The notes beneath the pieces are model-generated. The model was not told the origin of the DNA and did no database searches. It saw nothing but the letters and a program-made list of their open reading frames with translations. DNA of 41,060 nucleotides from Candidatus Aminicenantota bacterium (GTDB lineage: Bacteria > Acidobacteriota > Aminicenantia > Aminicenantales > Aminicenantaceae), in assembly GCA_020348385.1 (NCBI GenBank), contig CP070750.1, positions 389,937 to 430,996 of the forward strand. The letters are read 5' to 3'. Positions 16,429 to 23,852 of the stretch are shown piece after piece. The position numbers and the translations under genes were made by a program. How positions within the stretch are numbered: the stretch's first letter is position 1; each line of letters opens with the position of its first letter.

Positions 16429-17019
16429 TTATTTTCCCTCCTGGCTTATCAAGCCAGATCGTCTCGATAAATCATGTTTCACCAGAGCATTCTTGATATG
16501 TCTTCTGGCTTTGGATAGATGAACCCGAACTGTTGAAACACGACACTTCAGGATCTGAGCAATTTCATCTGTCGAAAAGCCCTGTAACTCTCTGAGGACA
16601 AAAACTTGGCGCTGCTTCCAAGTCAGCCCCTCTGAAATCTGTTGTATAGCCCCTTTCAATTCGTTCATTTCCAAAGATCTATCGGGAGAAGGAGCACTGT
16701 CTTTCAGCATCGATTCATCTAGGGCATTTTCTAGGGATATGCTTTTGTGTCGGCTGTGCTTCCGCAAATAGTCTATCGAGAGGTTTACGGTCAGACGATA
16801 AAGCCATGTCGTGAAGGTGAATCGACGCTTGTATGTGCGGAGCGATCTGTAGAGCCGGACAAAAACCTCCTGGGCTATATCTTGGGCATCGATCGAGTTC
16901 CCGACCATTTGGTAAGCAATGGCATGAACACGCGGGCTGTACAATCGGATGAATTCCTGGTATGCAACGAGGTCGCCCAAACAGGCTTTTTTGATTAAAT
17001 CAGCGTTATCGTTGCTCAT
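16429..17019 (-). CDS. RNA polymerase sigma factor, ECF subfamily
   Basis: A 196-residue ECF sigma-70 factor. Region 2 is clear (AYQEFIRLYSPRVHAIAYQM, DAQDIAQEVFVRLYRSL, FTTWLYRLTVNLSIDYLRKH) and so is region 4 (QRQVFVLRELQGFSTDEIAQILK, STVRVHLSKARRHIK). It directs RNA polymerase to a small regulon, held in check by the membrane anti-sigma factor encoded next. Likely autoregulated. The start has no ribosome binding site, but a possible promoter ends only 8 nt upstream (17028-17056), so a very short leader is plausible. Confidence 0.95.
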   Translation of the reverse strand: MSNDNADLIKKACLGDLVAYQEFIRLYSPRVHAIAYQMVGNSIDAQDIAQEVFVRLYRSLRTYKRRFTFTTWLYRLTVNLSIDYLRKHSRHKSISLENALDESMLKDSAPSPDRSLEMNELKGAIQQISEGLTWKQRQVFVLRELQGFSTDEIAQILKCRVSTVRVHLSKARRHIKNALVKHDLSRRSGLISQEGK

Positions 17020-17027
17020 CTGAATCT

Positions 17028-17056
17028 ATCTTATCTAAAATTAAAACAAGACCCAA
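17028..17056 (-). promoter_or_regulatory. Possible promoter of the first ECF sigma operon
   Basis: Minus strand TTGGGT (17056-17051), 17-bp spacer, TAAGAT (17033-17028). Both boxes deviate from consensus; the support is the spacing and the lack of a ribosome binding site before ATG 17019. An ECF-type promoter elsewhere in the gap is equally possible. Confidence 0.3.
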
Positions 17057-17430
17057 TAAGTGATACGAAATATTTTCACCATTCGCTTACTCCTCCCATT
17101 TCGATCTCATCCATATTGTGCGAGTTAATACTGAAGGAAAAAGGCATCAGGTATGTCTTCTGCTCTAGTTCGGATCTTTGACGCCATTCCCTTATCGTTC
17201 TTCTCGGCGGCTCTGAACTGCGCGCGTTAACACCTAATCTATTCCCATCAGCCTCTTTCCTGTGTTTGCCCCGAGTCTTTAATGCTTCAGTATTGTCATG
17301 CTCAATACAACATCGCCGTCTTCCGCCCTTTTTGCGTCAGATGCCCTCGAAGAACGATTCGTGAAGGCTAGATCCTCAATGTAGCTACGGACATGCCTGA
17401 TGCTTTACTTCTACTGTAATTGTGGGCGAA
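17057..17430. other. Intergenic stretch with an unexplained open frame on the minus strand
   Basis: This part of the 458-bp gap between the sigma gene and the TerB-like gene is richer in GC than other gaps here. On the minus strand one frame stays open for 86 codons from 17336 to a TGA at 17078-17076. The frame includes GKHRKEADGNRLG, SSEPPRRTIREW and MPFSFSINSHNMDE, but has no plausible start codon or ribosome binding site near its beginning. It may be a decayed gene, part of an intergenic repeat family, or chance. Confidence 0.35.
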
Positions 17431-17459
17431 TTGACTCGATTCGAGTTAGCTGGTATTCT
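17431..17459 (+). promoter_or_regulatory. Promoter with palindrome over the -35 box, upstream of TerB-like gene
   Basis: TTGACT (17431-17436), 17-bp spacer, TATTCT (17454-17459). A perfect palindrome ACTCGA-T-TCGAGT (17434-17446) starts inside the -35 box, a good position for a repressor site. Transcription should begin near 17466, just before the AGGAGG ribosome binding site. Confidence 0.6.
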
Positions 17460-17477
17460 TTGCCAGGAGGTCGAGCC

Positions 17478-17933
17478 ATGTTCAACTTGAAGAAGAAATT
17501 GTTAAAAATCCCAGAGGTGAATTCCGCTACACAGGAGCAAGAAGAATCCGAACGAATACAAATCGCCACATGCATAATCCTTCTGGAAGTCGCAAAATCC
17601 GATGAAGAATTTTCGAGTATTGAGAAGACTACCCTGACAGCTGTTTTGAAAAAGAAATTTGAACTCTCGGCTGAGGCCGCCGAAGAGCTGATAGAAATAT
17701 CCAGTAGGAAAAGGGATGAAAGCATAGATCTCTGGGAATTTACCCACCTTATCAACAAAAACTACACAAAGGAACAGAAGAGAAAAATCGTCGAAGCGGT
17801 CTGGAAAATCATCTATGCTGATGAAAAATTAGACAAGTACGAAGACCATTTTGCCCACAAACTAGCAAAACTGCTTCAACTCAAGCATGACGATCTGATC
17901 GAAGCTAAGCTCAAAATCAAGTACGAGAAATAG
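17478..17933 (+). CDS. TerB family protein
   Basis: A 151-residue soluble all-helical protein of the TerB/DjlA N-domain type. Diagnostic pieces are IATCIILLEVAKSDEEFSSI and AVWKIIYADEKLDKYEDHF, two acidic helix-loop segments that bind metal in characterised TerB proteins. Start chosen at ATG 17478 because AGGAGG lies 7 nt before it and a promoter ends at 17459; the frame is open further upstream but that part would be untranscribed. No tellurite-resistance genes surround it, so it is probably one of the many stand-alone TerB proteins associated with membrane or stress functions. Followed after 79 nt by the ATC-hydrolase-like gene. Confidence 0.85.
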   Translation: MFNLKKKLLKIPEVNSATQEQEESERIQIATCIILLEVAKSDEEFSSIEKTTLTAVLKKKFELSAEAAEELIEISSRKRDESIDLWEFTHLINKNYTKEQKRKIVEAVWKIIYADEKLDKYEDHFAHKLAKLLQLKHDDLIEAKLKIKYEK

Positions 17934-18012
17934 GGAATTTTAAATAGTAGCTGACATTTTGGCATATTTCTTGCCGTTATTATCTGCTGACAAACCAAAA
18001 TGGAGGTGCTTG

Positions 18013-18615
18013 ATGAAACGGAGGCAATTTATTTCGAGTGCCATTCCAACATGTTCCTTGATTTGCTTGGGTTCAGCCAAATTCCTCGGAGCTTCCCCCA
18101 CAAAAACGGATTCATTCATCCAAGAGGCTAAACACAAATTTGACGAAGAATTCAGCAGGAAATTGACTAACAGGCAGTTTTTCGCCATCCAATACCGAGA
18201 ATTCATTGAGCTGACGAAAGCCATGGAAAAATCCATGGGTAAAGATCAAACCATCGAGTTCCTCAAAAATTATACAAAAGAAAAAATGCTTGCCTACGGA
18301 CAGAACCATGCGAAAAAATCTCCCGATAACAGCTTTCGAACTTATGTCAAGACATTCGATCCCGAACGATATCAAGATACTTTAACGATGGAGATCATCG
18401 AAAATACGGATACCGCATATGAAATAAAGGTCACCGAGTGCATGTGGGCCTCGACTTTTATGGCAGCAAAGGCAGGCGATATCGGTTGGGCATCGATATG
18501 CTTTGGGGATTACGCCTGGGCAGAGGGATTCAATCCAAAAATTAAGTTGGTCCGCGACAAGACTTTGATGCAAGGTCATGACATCTGCAATCACCAGTAT
18601 ATTTGGACGGGATAA
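18013..18615 (+). CDS. L-2-amino-thiazoline-4-carboxylic acid hydrolase-like protein, Tat signal
   Basis: A 200-residue protein that resembles the ATC hydrolase family: CMWASTFMAAKAGDIGWASI, CFGDYAWAEGFNPKIKL, and the C-terminal TLMQGHDICNHQY with conserved Cys, Asp and His. In Pseudomonas the named enzyme opens the thiazoline ring in a route to cysteine, but most relatives are uncharacterised. The N-terminus MKRRQFISSAIPTC has a twin-arginine motif and a hydrophobic stretch, so it is probably exported folded through the Tat system. Start chosen at ATG 18013 with GGAGG 7 nt upstream. Neighbours are TerB-like and HicB-like genes on the same strand; no sulfur-metabolism context is visible. Confidence 0.78.
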   Translation: MKRRQFISSAIPTCSLICLGSAKFLGASPTKTDSFIQEAKHKFDEEFSRKLTNRQFFAIQYREFIELTKAMEKSMGKDQTIEFLKNYTKEKMLAYGQNHAKKSPDNSFRTYVKTFDPERYQDTLTMEIIENTDTAYEIKVTECMWASTFMAAKAGDIGWASICFGDYAWAEGFNPKIKLVRDKTLMQGHDICNHQYIWTG

Positions 18616-18674
18616 AATTTAACCATAAGCAACAAAAACGCCTTCTAGCTCGTATATATATATGGAAGACAACA

Positions 18675-18986
18675 ATGAAAGCCACAGTCACCTTTACCGT
18701 TTCTTTTCCGATCGAAGTCAAAAAAGAGGTCAAATATTACCTCGCATCCTGTCCGATCCTAGATGTTTGGTCATGTGGGAAAACCCAAAAGAGCGCGGTT
18801 GAAACCCTGAAAGATACTCTGCAACTGTTTTTAACCCACTGTTTCGACCATGGAACTCTGGAAATGGTTTTGAAAGGTTGCGGGTTTACTTCCTTGAAAA
18901 AATCGTTCCGTCAAGATTCGGCAAGGCGGTTGAATGAAATAGATGTTCCTTTGCCGTTTGTCATCGATCAACCGCTGGCCAACTAA
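18675..18986 (+). CDS. HicB-like antitoxin-fold protein without HicA partner
   Basis: A 103-residue protein with the partial RNase H fold of HicB antitoxins: the opening strand MKATVTFTVSFPI, then YYLASCPILDVWSCGKTQKSAVETLKDTLQLFL, closely matching the HicB pattern of a CP.LDV strand, a G-T-x-x-A turn and a long helix, ending TLEMVLKGCGF. No C-terminal DNA-binding domain is evident and no HicA-like double-stranded RNA-binding toxin lies beside it, so it is an orphan antitoxin-like protein, perhaps a small-RNA or protein binder. Start chosen at ATG 18675 (GGAAGA 6 nt upstream). Its stop overlaps the convergent small membrane gene. Confidence 0.72.
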   Translation: MKATVTFTVSFPIEVKKEVKYYLASCPILDVWSCGKTQKSAVETLKDTLQLFLTHCFDHGTLEMVLKGCGFTSLKKSFRQDSARRLNEIDVPLPFVIDQPLAN

Positions 18987-19189
18987 CCCGATTTGACTTC
19001 AGGACGAAAGGCCAACCAAATCAGCAGGCTAAAAGGCCAATTACACAAAAAAATCATAAACACGATCAGCCATCCTGATTTTCCTCTTTTCTCGGCATCT
19101 TGGTATGCCCATACAAGACTGCCTATCAATACGGCCAACATCAAAATCGCTAGGGGTATGATCGCCAAAAAGATAAATGCTTCGTGCAT
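18983..19189 (-). CDS. Small two-helix membrane protein
   Basis: A 68-residue inner-membrane protein with two hydrophobic segments (about residues 4-28 and 39-58) joined by the conserved-looking loop AYQDAEKRGKSGWL and ending FRPEVKSG. Short proteins with a DAE-RGKSGWL loop and a W-x-x-FRP end are widespread in bacteria; their function is not known. An AGGAGG ribosome binding site precedes the ATG by 8 nt. It overlaps the end of the HicB-like gene tail to tail. No enzymatic role is expected. Confidence 0.7.
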   Translation of the reverse strand: MHEAFIFLAIIPLAILMLAVLIGSLVWAYQDAEKRGKSGWLIVFMIFLCNWPFSLLIWLAFRPEVKSG

Positions 19190-19297
19190 CCTAAGAACCT
19201 CCTGATATTCTCATCTCATTATAAATACTATGCAAAAGAAGGTTTTATTTAAATCGCTTGACAATCCGAATAGCCATCCGGCATATTTCAGAGGAAC

Positions 19298-20437
19298 ATG
19301 TTAATAATATTAAAAAAGCCCTCGATCTATGCTATTGCCATTTTTTCTATGTTTTTTTCTCTGCCGGTGCACGGATACAGTTGGACGTGTACCGCACAAG
19401 ATTCGGAATTAAAAATAGTCCCAATGCCCGATGTTATCGAGCCAATAGCCCTTGTCGTGTCTAAAAATAAAATCATCATCCCCGAACGAACACACATTGC
19501 ATTCTATTCCCTGGATAATTACCAATTGGAAAAAAAATTCGGCAGAAGAGGAGAAGGGCCAGGCGAGTTTAGTTATCCTCCGTATATAACAGCCTTCCCC
19601 GATTTCTTGTTGGCAAATACCATGGGAAAACTCATCTATTATTCATATGATGGGGATCTCATCAAAGAGACTAAGATCATCATTCCTTATAATTATGGGA
19701 CATGGCCCATGCTTCCTGTCGGAGAAAACTACGTGGGTTTCCCGCTGGAAATTGAGAAGACAAATCAAGGCAAAATGCAGCTCCGCCACATCGGTCGCCT
19801 GTATGACCAAGAATTTAAACCTGTTAAGCAGCTCTGCGAGGCCATCCGTCCTCTTGCGCCCCCTCCTCCACCGCCTCCTCGAGAAGGGGACAAGCCAAAA
19901 CCTACACCCAAACAAGATTTTAATGTGATCCCAGAATATGTGGACTATGTCATTATGGATGACAAAATCTTCCTGGCTGACAACAGAAAAGGCTTTTACA
20001 TCTCTGTCTTCGACAAGCAGGGAAATCTCCTGTATGAAATCGCCAAAGGATACAAAAAGTTGAAGGTTCCAAAAGAGTACAAAGAAGCATACATGAAACG
20101 ACAACAGGAGCATCCAGATTGGGAGAGCCTGCAGAGACAATTCAACTACAAGTTCAAAGAAATTTTCCCGGCTTTTTCCAGCTTCAAGGTGGTTGATGCC
20201 AAAATCTACATGACAACATACGAAAAAAAGGATGAAAAATATGAGATGGTTGTGATGGATCTGGATGGGGAGATTTTAAAAAGATCTTTTTCATTCCCGC
20301 TGCCCCCTTATCAAGATCCATCCTACAGTTTCACGCTGTTCAGCAATGAGTATGAAATTTTTCGCAACAAAATTTACAATCTGTCGTATAACCTTGAAAC
20401 AGACATCTATGAACTGCGCATCACTCCGATAAAATAA
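19298..20437 (+). CDS. Exported 6-bladed beta-propeller protein with proline-rich insert
   Basis: A 379-residue secreted protein: signal peptide to about residue 26 (SLPVHG), then a 6-bladed beta-propeller of the same family as 13147. The family motif appears as RGEGPGE at residues 84-90. A run of seven prolines with the charged tail REGDKPKPT interrupts a mid-protein loop and is likely exposed and flexible. No catalytic residues are recognisable. The start has GAGGA 3 nt upstream. A TTGACA box at 19258-19263 lies 40 nt before the start, but its -10 would fall on the ribosome binding site region, so I do not call a promoter. It converges on the propeller gene at 20441 with a 3-nt gap. Confidence 0.85.
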   Translation: MLIILKKPSIYAIAIFSMFFSLPVHGYSWTCTAQDSELKIVPMPDVIEPIALVVSKNKIIIPERTHIAFYSLDNYQLEKKFGRRGEGPGEFSYPPYITAFPDFLLANTMGKLIYYSYDGDLIKETKIIIPYNYGTWPMLPVGENYVGFPLEIEKTNQGKMQLRHIGRLYDQEFKPVKQLCEAIRPLAPPPPPPPREGDKPKPTPKQDFNVIPEYVDYVIMDDKIFLADNRKGFYISVFDKQGNLLYEIAKGYKKLKVPKEYKEAYMKRQQEHPDWESLQRQFNYKFKEIFPAFSSFKVVDAKIYMTTYEKKDEKYEMVVMDLDGEILKRSFSFPLPPYQDPSYSFTLFSNEYEIFRNKIYNLSYNLETDIYELRITPIK

Positions 20438-20440
20438 GAA

Positions 20441-21565
20441 TCATCGAGATCCTATCGGGAGATTTATTCTATACTTGGAAATGAGGACGTTATCATCTGT
20501 ATCTGTGAGAACGACATAAAGATTTTCCCCTTTAATCTTGAAATTATAAAGAGGGGAAAATAATAGTTTCAGATCTTTCCCGAACTCAAATTGCGCCTTG
20601 TAAAGGTATTCTCCCTCGGGCGAAAAAATGTCGATCTGTTTGATTTTTGGCCACTTTTGACCCAATTCTAGCTCCGGCACATACACATAAACAAATCCCT
20701 CCAGGAGATCGATCCTGTGAAAACAGGAAATCTTGTTAGGAAGGCTATCCACAAGTTGTTTGAGCATATCGGGAGGAATGTTTTCGTTGGTAAAGTATTT
20801 TTTTTTAAACGAACCGGACACCTCCGTTTTTTTTCGCTTGACTTCAAATACCCCCAGTTTTTTCCCATCCAAACCTGAGATATTTATCACATAGGAATTA
20901 TTCATCCCCCAATAAAGCCGGCCTTCTGAATAGGCCATGGTCATCGTGGGAGTCAAACCGGGAACGATCACATCAACGACCTGGTCTCCACTTCTTGCCA
21001 CACCTTCCTCGAATACTGAAAAAGTTGCAATTTTACTCTTTTCCTCCGAACCAAGATTTAGCCTTTGGATCTCTCCGTTTCCATCGGACATGTGAATCAT
21101 GGTCAACGGAGCTGTTATGCACTCGTTTGCAGAAAGAAAAATATGCGGGTCATATTGAAGAGTATCTTTTTTTAAGGATTTGATGTATTCTCCTTCGCCG
21201 GAGAAATAATGGAGGCTGCCCATGCTATCGATGATCACTTTTTCATCAACGACAAATGACAGCCCTTGCCCTTGAATCTCTCCCGGACCTTGGCCAGCAG
21301 GGGCAAAAGCTTTCATAAAGCGGCCATCCCCATCAAAAATATAATTGATATCATTCCCAGCATCGTATATGTACACGTGCTCCTCTTCCGAAACCAACAG
21401 ACTGAAAGGGCGGCCAAAAACATCCCCACCTGCCTTTTTGATCTGCCAAATCTCTTCGAGTTCGAAATCCCACACTCCTTTTTTGGGTTTATCCACATTT
21501 TTAACATCAGCCGAAAGACTCACGACAACCAAAAGGGGGATCAGCAAACATCCTATCTTTGACAT
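20441..21565 (-). CDS. Exported 6-bladed beta-propeller protein
   Basis: A 374-residue secreted protein with signal peptide MSKIGCLLIPLLVVVSLSAD and the 6-bladed propeller fold. Family motif GQGPGE at residues 91-96 follows a YIFDGDGRFMKAF strand; a late blade has IDIFSPEGEYLYKAQF. It is a paralogue of the gene it converges with (19298) and of those at 13147 and 32650-33834. The role is unknown; extracellular binding or a structural part of an envelope complex is the usual guess. A GAGGAGGAG site precedes the ATG. Single-gene unit. Confidence 0.87.
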   Translation of the reverse strand: MSKIGCLLIPLLVVVSLSADVKNVDKPKKGVWDFELEEIWQIKKAGGDVFGRPFSLLVSEEEHVYIYDAGNDINYIFDGDGRFMKAFAPAGQGPGEIQGQGLSFVVDEKVIIDSMGSLHYFSGEGEYIKSLKKDTLQYDPHIFLSANECITAPLTMIHMSDGNGEIQRLNLGSEEKSKIATFSVFEEGVARSGDQVVDVIVPGLTPTMTMAYSEGRLYWGMNNSYVINISGLDGKKLGVFEVKRKKTEVSGSFKKKYFTNENIPPDMLKQLVDSLPNKISCFHRIDLLEGFVYVYVPELELGQKWPKIKQIDIFSPEGEYLYKAQFEFGKDLKLLFSPLYNFKIKGENLYVVLTDTDDNVLISKYRINLPIGSR

Positions 21566-21782
21566 GCACTCCTCCTCAAATCAGATATCTAAGCTCATTT
21601 AACATACAACACCAAGTTCATATTATTCCAATAAAATGTCTATACAACCTGACCCTCATGCACATTTTGATTCCTCTCTAGGTAGGAGGAAATTCATCGC
21701 TTGAATCCTCTCAAGGGGTGATTGACCTCTGAAATCCCCAAGCACTACAATGAACAGCGAAAACTCCACAAAGGAGAAAAGA

Positions 21783-22055
21783 ATGGCACTAACGAAAGAG
21801 CAAGAAGAACTTTACAAAAAAACTATGGACGAAGCCAAGACCCAGTTCGAAAACATTGATGCAGAAATGGAAGAGGAGATTCAAAAGACAAGAGAAATTC
21901 TGGCAAATCTCCAAGCGTCGAAAAAACACTTCCAGCAGATCTATCAGGCCACGGCGAACCTCCTGGGAGTCGAAGTCGAACTCAACAATAATGATCAAGC
22001 TGCGAGTTTAGACGATGGAAACAACGAGAACAAAGAAGATAAAAAGCAAGCTTAG
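21783..22055 (+). CDS. Small charged coiled-coil protein
   Basis: A 90-residue, highly charged protein without signal or membrane segment. Residues 1-60 should form a long helix with heptad-like spacing (KEQEELYKKTMDEAKTQFEN, EEEIQKTREILANLQASKKH); the tail is acidic, Asn-rich and probably disordered (LDDGNNENKEDKKQA). Start chosen at ATG 21783 because AAGGAG lies 6 nt upstream; the ATG at 21750 has no such site. I do not recognise a family. Confidence 0.6.
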   Translation: MALTKEQEELYKKTMDEAKTQFENIDAEMEEEIQKTREILANLQASKKHFQQIYQATANLLGVEVELNNNDQAASLDDGNNENKEDKKQA

Positions 22056-22369
22056 TCCAAAATTCAAGAGTCGATGAAGGCCTCCTCAAACCTTCCTTAA
22101 TCGCACCCCCTTTTTTCCTCCCTAATCATCCCTTCCTTTAAAACACTCATATCTTTCACATTTTTTTTCACCTGCGAAAAAATAATTTTCTTCCGAATGT
22201 CATCAGGCATGATGGCTTAAAAATCTGCACTAAAGCGGGGGTAATGTCTAATGGGAAAAAGGAAGAAAATTGCGCAGATATATTTTCATTGAATAAAATA
22301 AGGATTTGTTATAAATTCTATAAAATGAGTAGGAATTTTGAAGATGAAATTATGCCGAAGGAGTTATAG
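22056..22369. other. Intergenic gap of 314 bp without a recognised gene
   Basis: The region is AT-rich with pyrimidine runs after the coiled-coil gene. It contains a small imperfect hairpin (CATCA and TGATG arms near 22200-22213) and, near 22310-22325, TATAAA-like sequences that may be the -10 of the next gene, without a convincing -35. I see no coding potential and no terminator. Confidence 0.4.
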
Positions 22370-23236
22370 ATGAAAAAAGTCGTTTTATGGATAGTGGCGT
22401 TCCTTATCACTGCTTCAACAGCAGTTTATCAGAGAATGACAGGCCCAACCTATCCGATTGGAGGAAAAACAAAGATCGGCAATAACGAAATCCGGTTCGA
22501 ATTGCTTAGAACATACGAAACCGGCAAAGACTGTCCCATCCAAATCGAGGTGCAAAGCCCTGAGATTTCAGGAACGCTTCTTTACAAAAGACACAAGACA
22601 ACGGATCCCTGGTCCAATATTCCTATGAAAGGCCAGGAAAGCTCTCTTGTCGGGTATCTTCCCCATCAACCCCCGGCGGGAAAACTACAATACAAAGTCG
22701 TCCTTTTATACCAGGGAGAGGAAACATCTCTTACCGGAGAGAAGCCTGTGATCATTCGATTCAAAGGAGCTGTTCCTCGTTGGGTTCTCATCCCTCATGT
22801 GATCATCATGTTTTTGGCCATGTTATTTTCCACCCGGGCTGGGATCGAAGCTCTCAGGCCCAAGAGCAATCCCCGAAAGCTGGCTCTTTGGACAACAGGA
22901 CTAATCTTTGTTGGGGGATTTATCTTGGGACCTTTGATGCAAAAATTCGCTTTCGGCGATTTATGGACCGGATTTCCGTTCGGATACGACCTGACAGATA
23001 ACAAAACACTGATCGCTTTTATCGGTTGGATTATCGCCCTTATCGCAGGGCGCAAAGGCAAACCGGCCCGGGGATGGGTGCTAGCTGCCGCTATCCTACT
23101 CCTGATTGTGTATCTAATCCCCCACAGCGTCCTGGGCTCTGAGCTGGATTATTCAGAAATGGATACGCCTCAAGCAGTCAGTATGGCTCCCTCAAAGTCA
23201 CTCATATTGCCGGTTAAACTGTTATCATCAGGGTAA
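22370..23236 (+). CDS. Hypothetical membrane protein with exported beta domain
   Basis: A 288-residue protein: an N-terminal anchor or signal (residues 4-20), a periplasmic beta-rich domain of about 120 residues opening with QRMTGPTYPIGGKTKIG and containing LLYKRHKTTDPWSNIPM, then four predicted helices (about 141-160, 173-190, 210-228, 232-250) and a short tail. The layout suggests a membrane protein with a periplasmic domain before its helices. The TGPTYP opening looks like a conserved hypothetical family, but I cannot name it. A strong AAGGAG site precedes the ATG. It is followed by the haem-protein genes on the same strand after 132 bp. Confidence 0.7.
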   Translation: MKKVVLWIVAFLITASTAVYQRMTGPTYPIGGKTKIGNNEIRFELLRTYETGKDCPIQIEVQSPEISGTLLYKRHKTTDPWSNIPMKGQESSLVGYLPHQPPAGKLQYKVVLLYQGEETSLTGEKPVIIRFKGAVPRWVLIPHVIIMFLAMLFSTRAGIEALRPKSNPRKLALWTTGLIFVGGFILGPLMQKFAFGDLWTGFPFGYDLTDNKTLIAFIGWIIALIAGRKGKPARGWVLAAAILLLIVYLIPHSVLGSELDYSEMDTPQAVSMAPSKSLILPVKLLSSG

Positions 23237-23368
23237 AATCCCAACCTAACTCAACAAAAAATCTTAACATATTGATTTTCCTCATATAATAACCTAAACT
23301 TATAATATCTATAGTATTTATAAACATAAGCCTAAAACTAACCAAATTTAGAGGAACAGGAGATTAGG

Positions 23369-23809
23369 ATGAAAAGAGAAAAATTCAAGGGTTTATTCGT
23401 AGTCTTTTTAATTTTTGTCAGCGCTTTTTTGTTAAACTGTAGTTCACCCACAGCACCTGAAACACCATCTGAGGAACAACCCATAGCGAATCCCTCATTT
23501 GCTCAGGATATCCAGGCAGCCATTTTAAACGGGAGCTGTGCTTTGGGAGGATGTCATGACGGGACAGCCAGCGGAGGATTGAATTTGACCCAGGGGAATG
23601 CATACAACAATCTAGTCAATGTAAATTCCACACAAGACGCCACAAAAAATCGCGTTCTACCAAATGATGCCGACAACAGCTACCTCGTCATCAAAATCGA
23701 AGGCAGACAATCAGTAGGAGAACGGATGCCACTCAACCGCAGCCCACTCAGCGCCACCAAAATCCAAAATATTAAAAACTGGATCAATAATGGCGCCAAC
23801 AATAACTGA
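23369..23809 (+). CDS. Monohaem c-type cytochrome-like lipoprotein (CX4CH)
   Basis: A 146-residue predicted lipoprotein (lipobox LLNC, lipidated Cys about residue 24) carrying a cytochrome c-like domain. The haem motif is SCALGGCHDG, with four rather than two residues between the cysteines (CX4CH), and a candidate Met axial ligand lies in GERMPLN about 60 residues later. The C-terminus LSATKIQNIKNWINNGA is the usual last helix of such domains. It would sit on a membrane facing the periplasm or exterior and carry electrons. An AGGAG site precedes the ATG. The next gene repeats this domain and adds a beta-barrel. Confidence 0.8.
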   Translation: MKREKFKGLFVVFLIFVSAFLLNCSSPTAPETPSEEQPIANPSFAQDIQAAILNGSCALGGCHDGTASGGLNLTQGNAYNNLVNVNSTQDATKNRVLPNDADNSYLVIKIEGRQSVGERMPLNRSPLSATKIQNIKNWINNGANNN

Positions 23810-23852
23810 TTATTCTAATACTCGGAAAGGACTTACCGACCTGGAGATGCCA

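Noticed and set aside
19258..19287. TTGACA-N18-CATATT promoter for the propeller gene at 19298
   Set aside because: The RNA start would fall inside or after the GAGGA ribosome binding site; the -10 is poor and I cannot decide between this and an upstream promoter.
12820..22055. CRISPR array or phage remnant in the region of small genes
   Set aside because: No regularly spaced repeats, integrase, or phage structural genes are visible.
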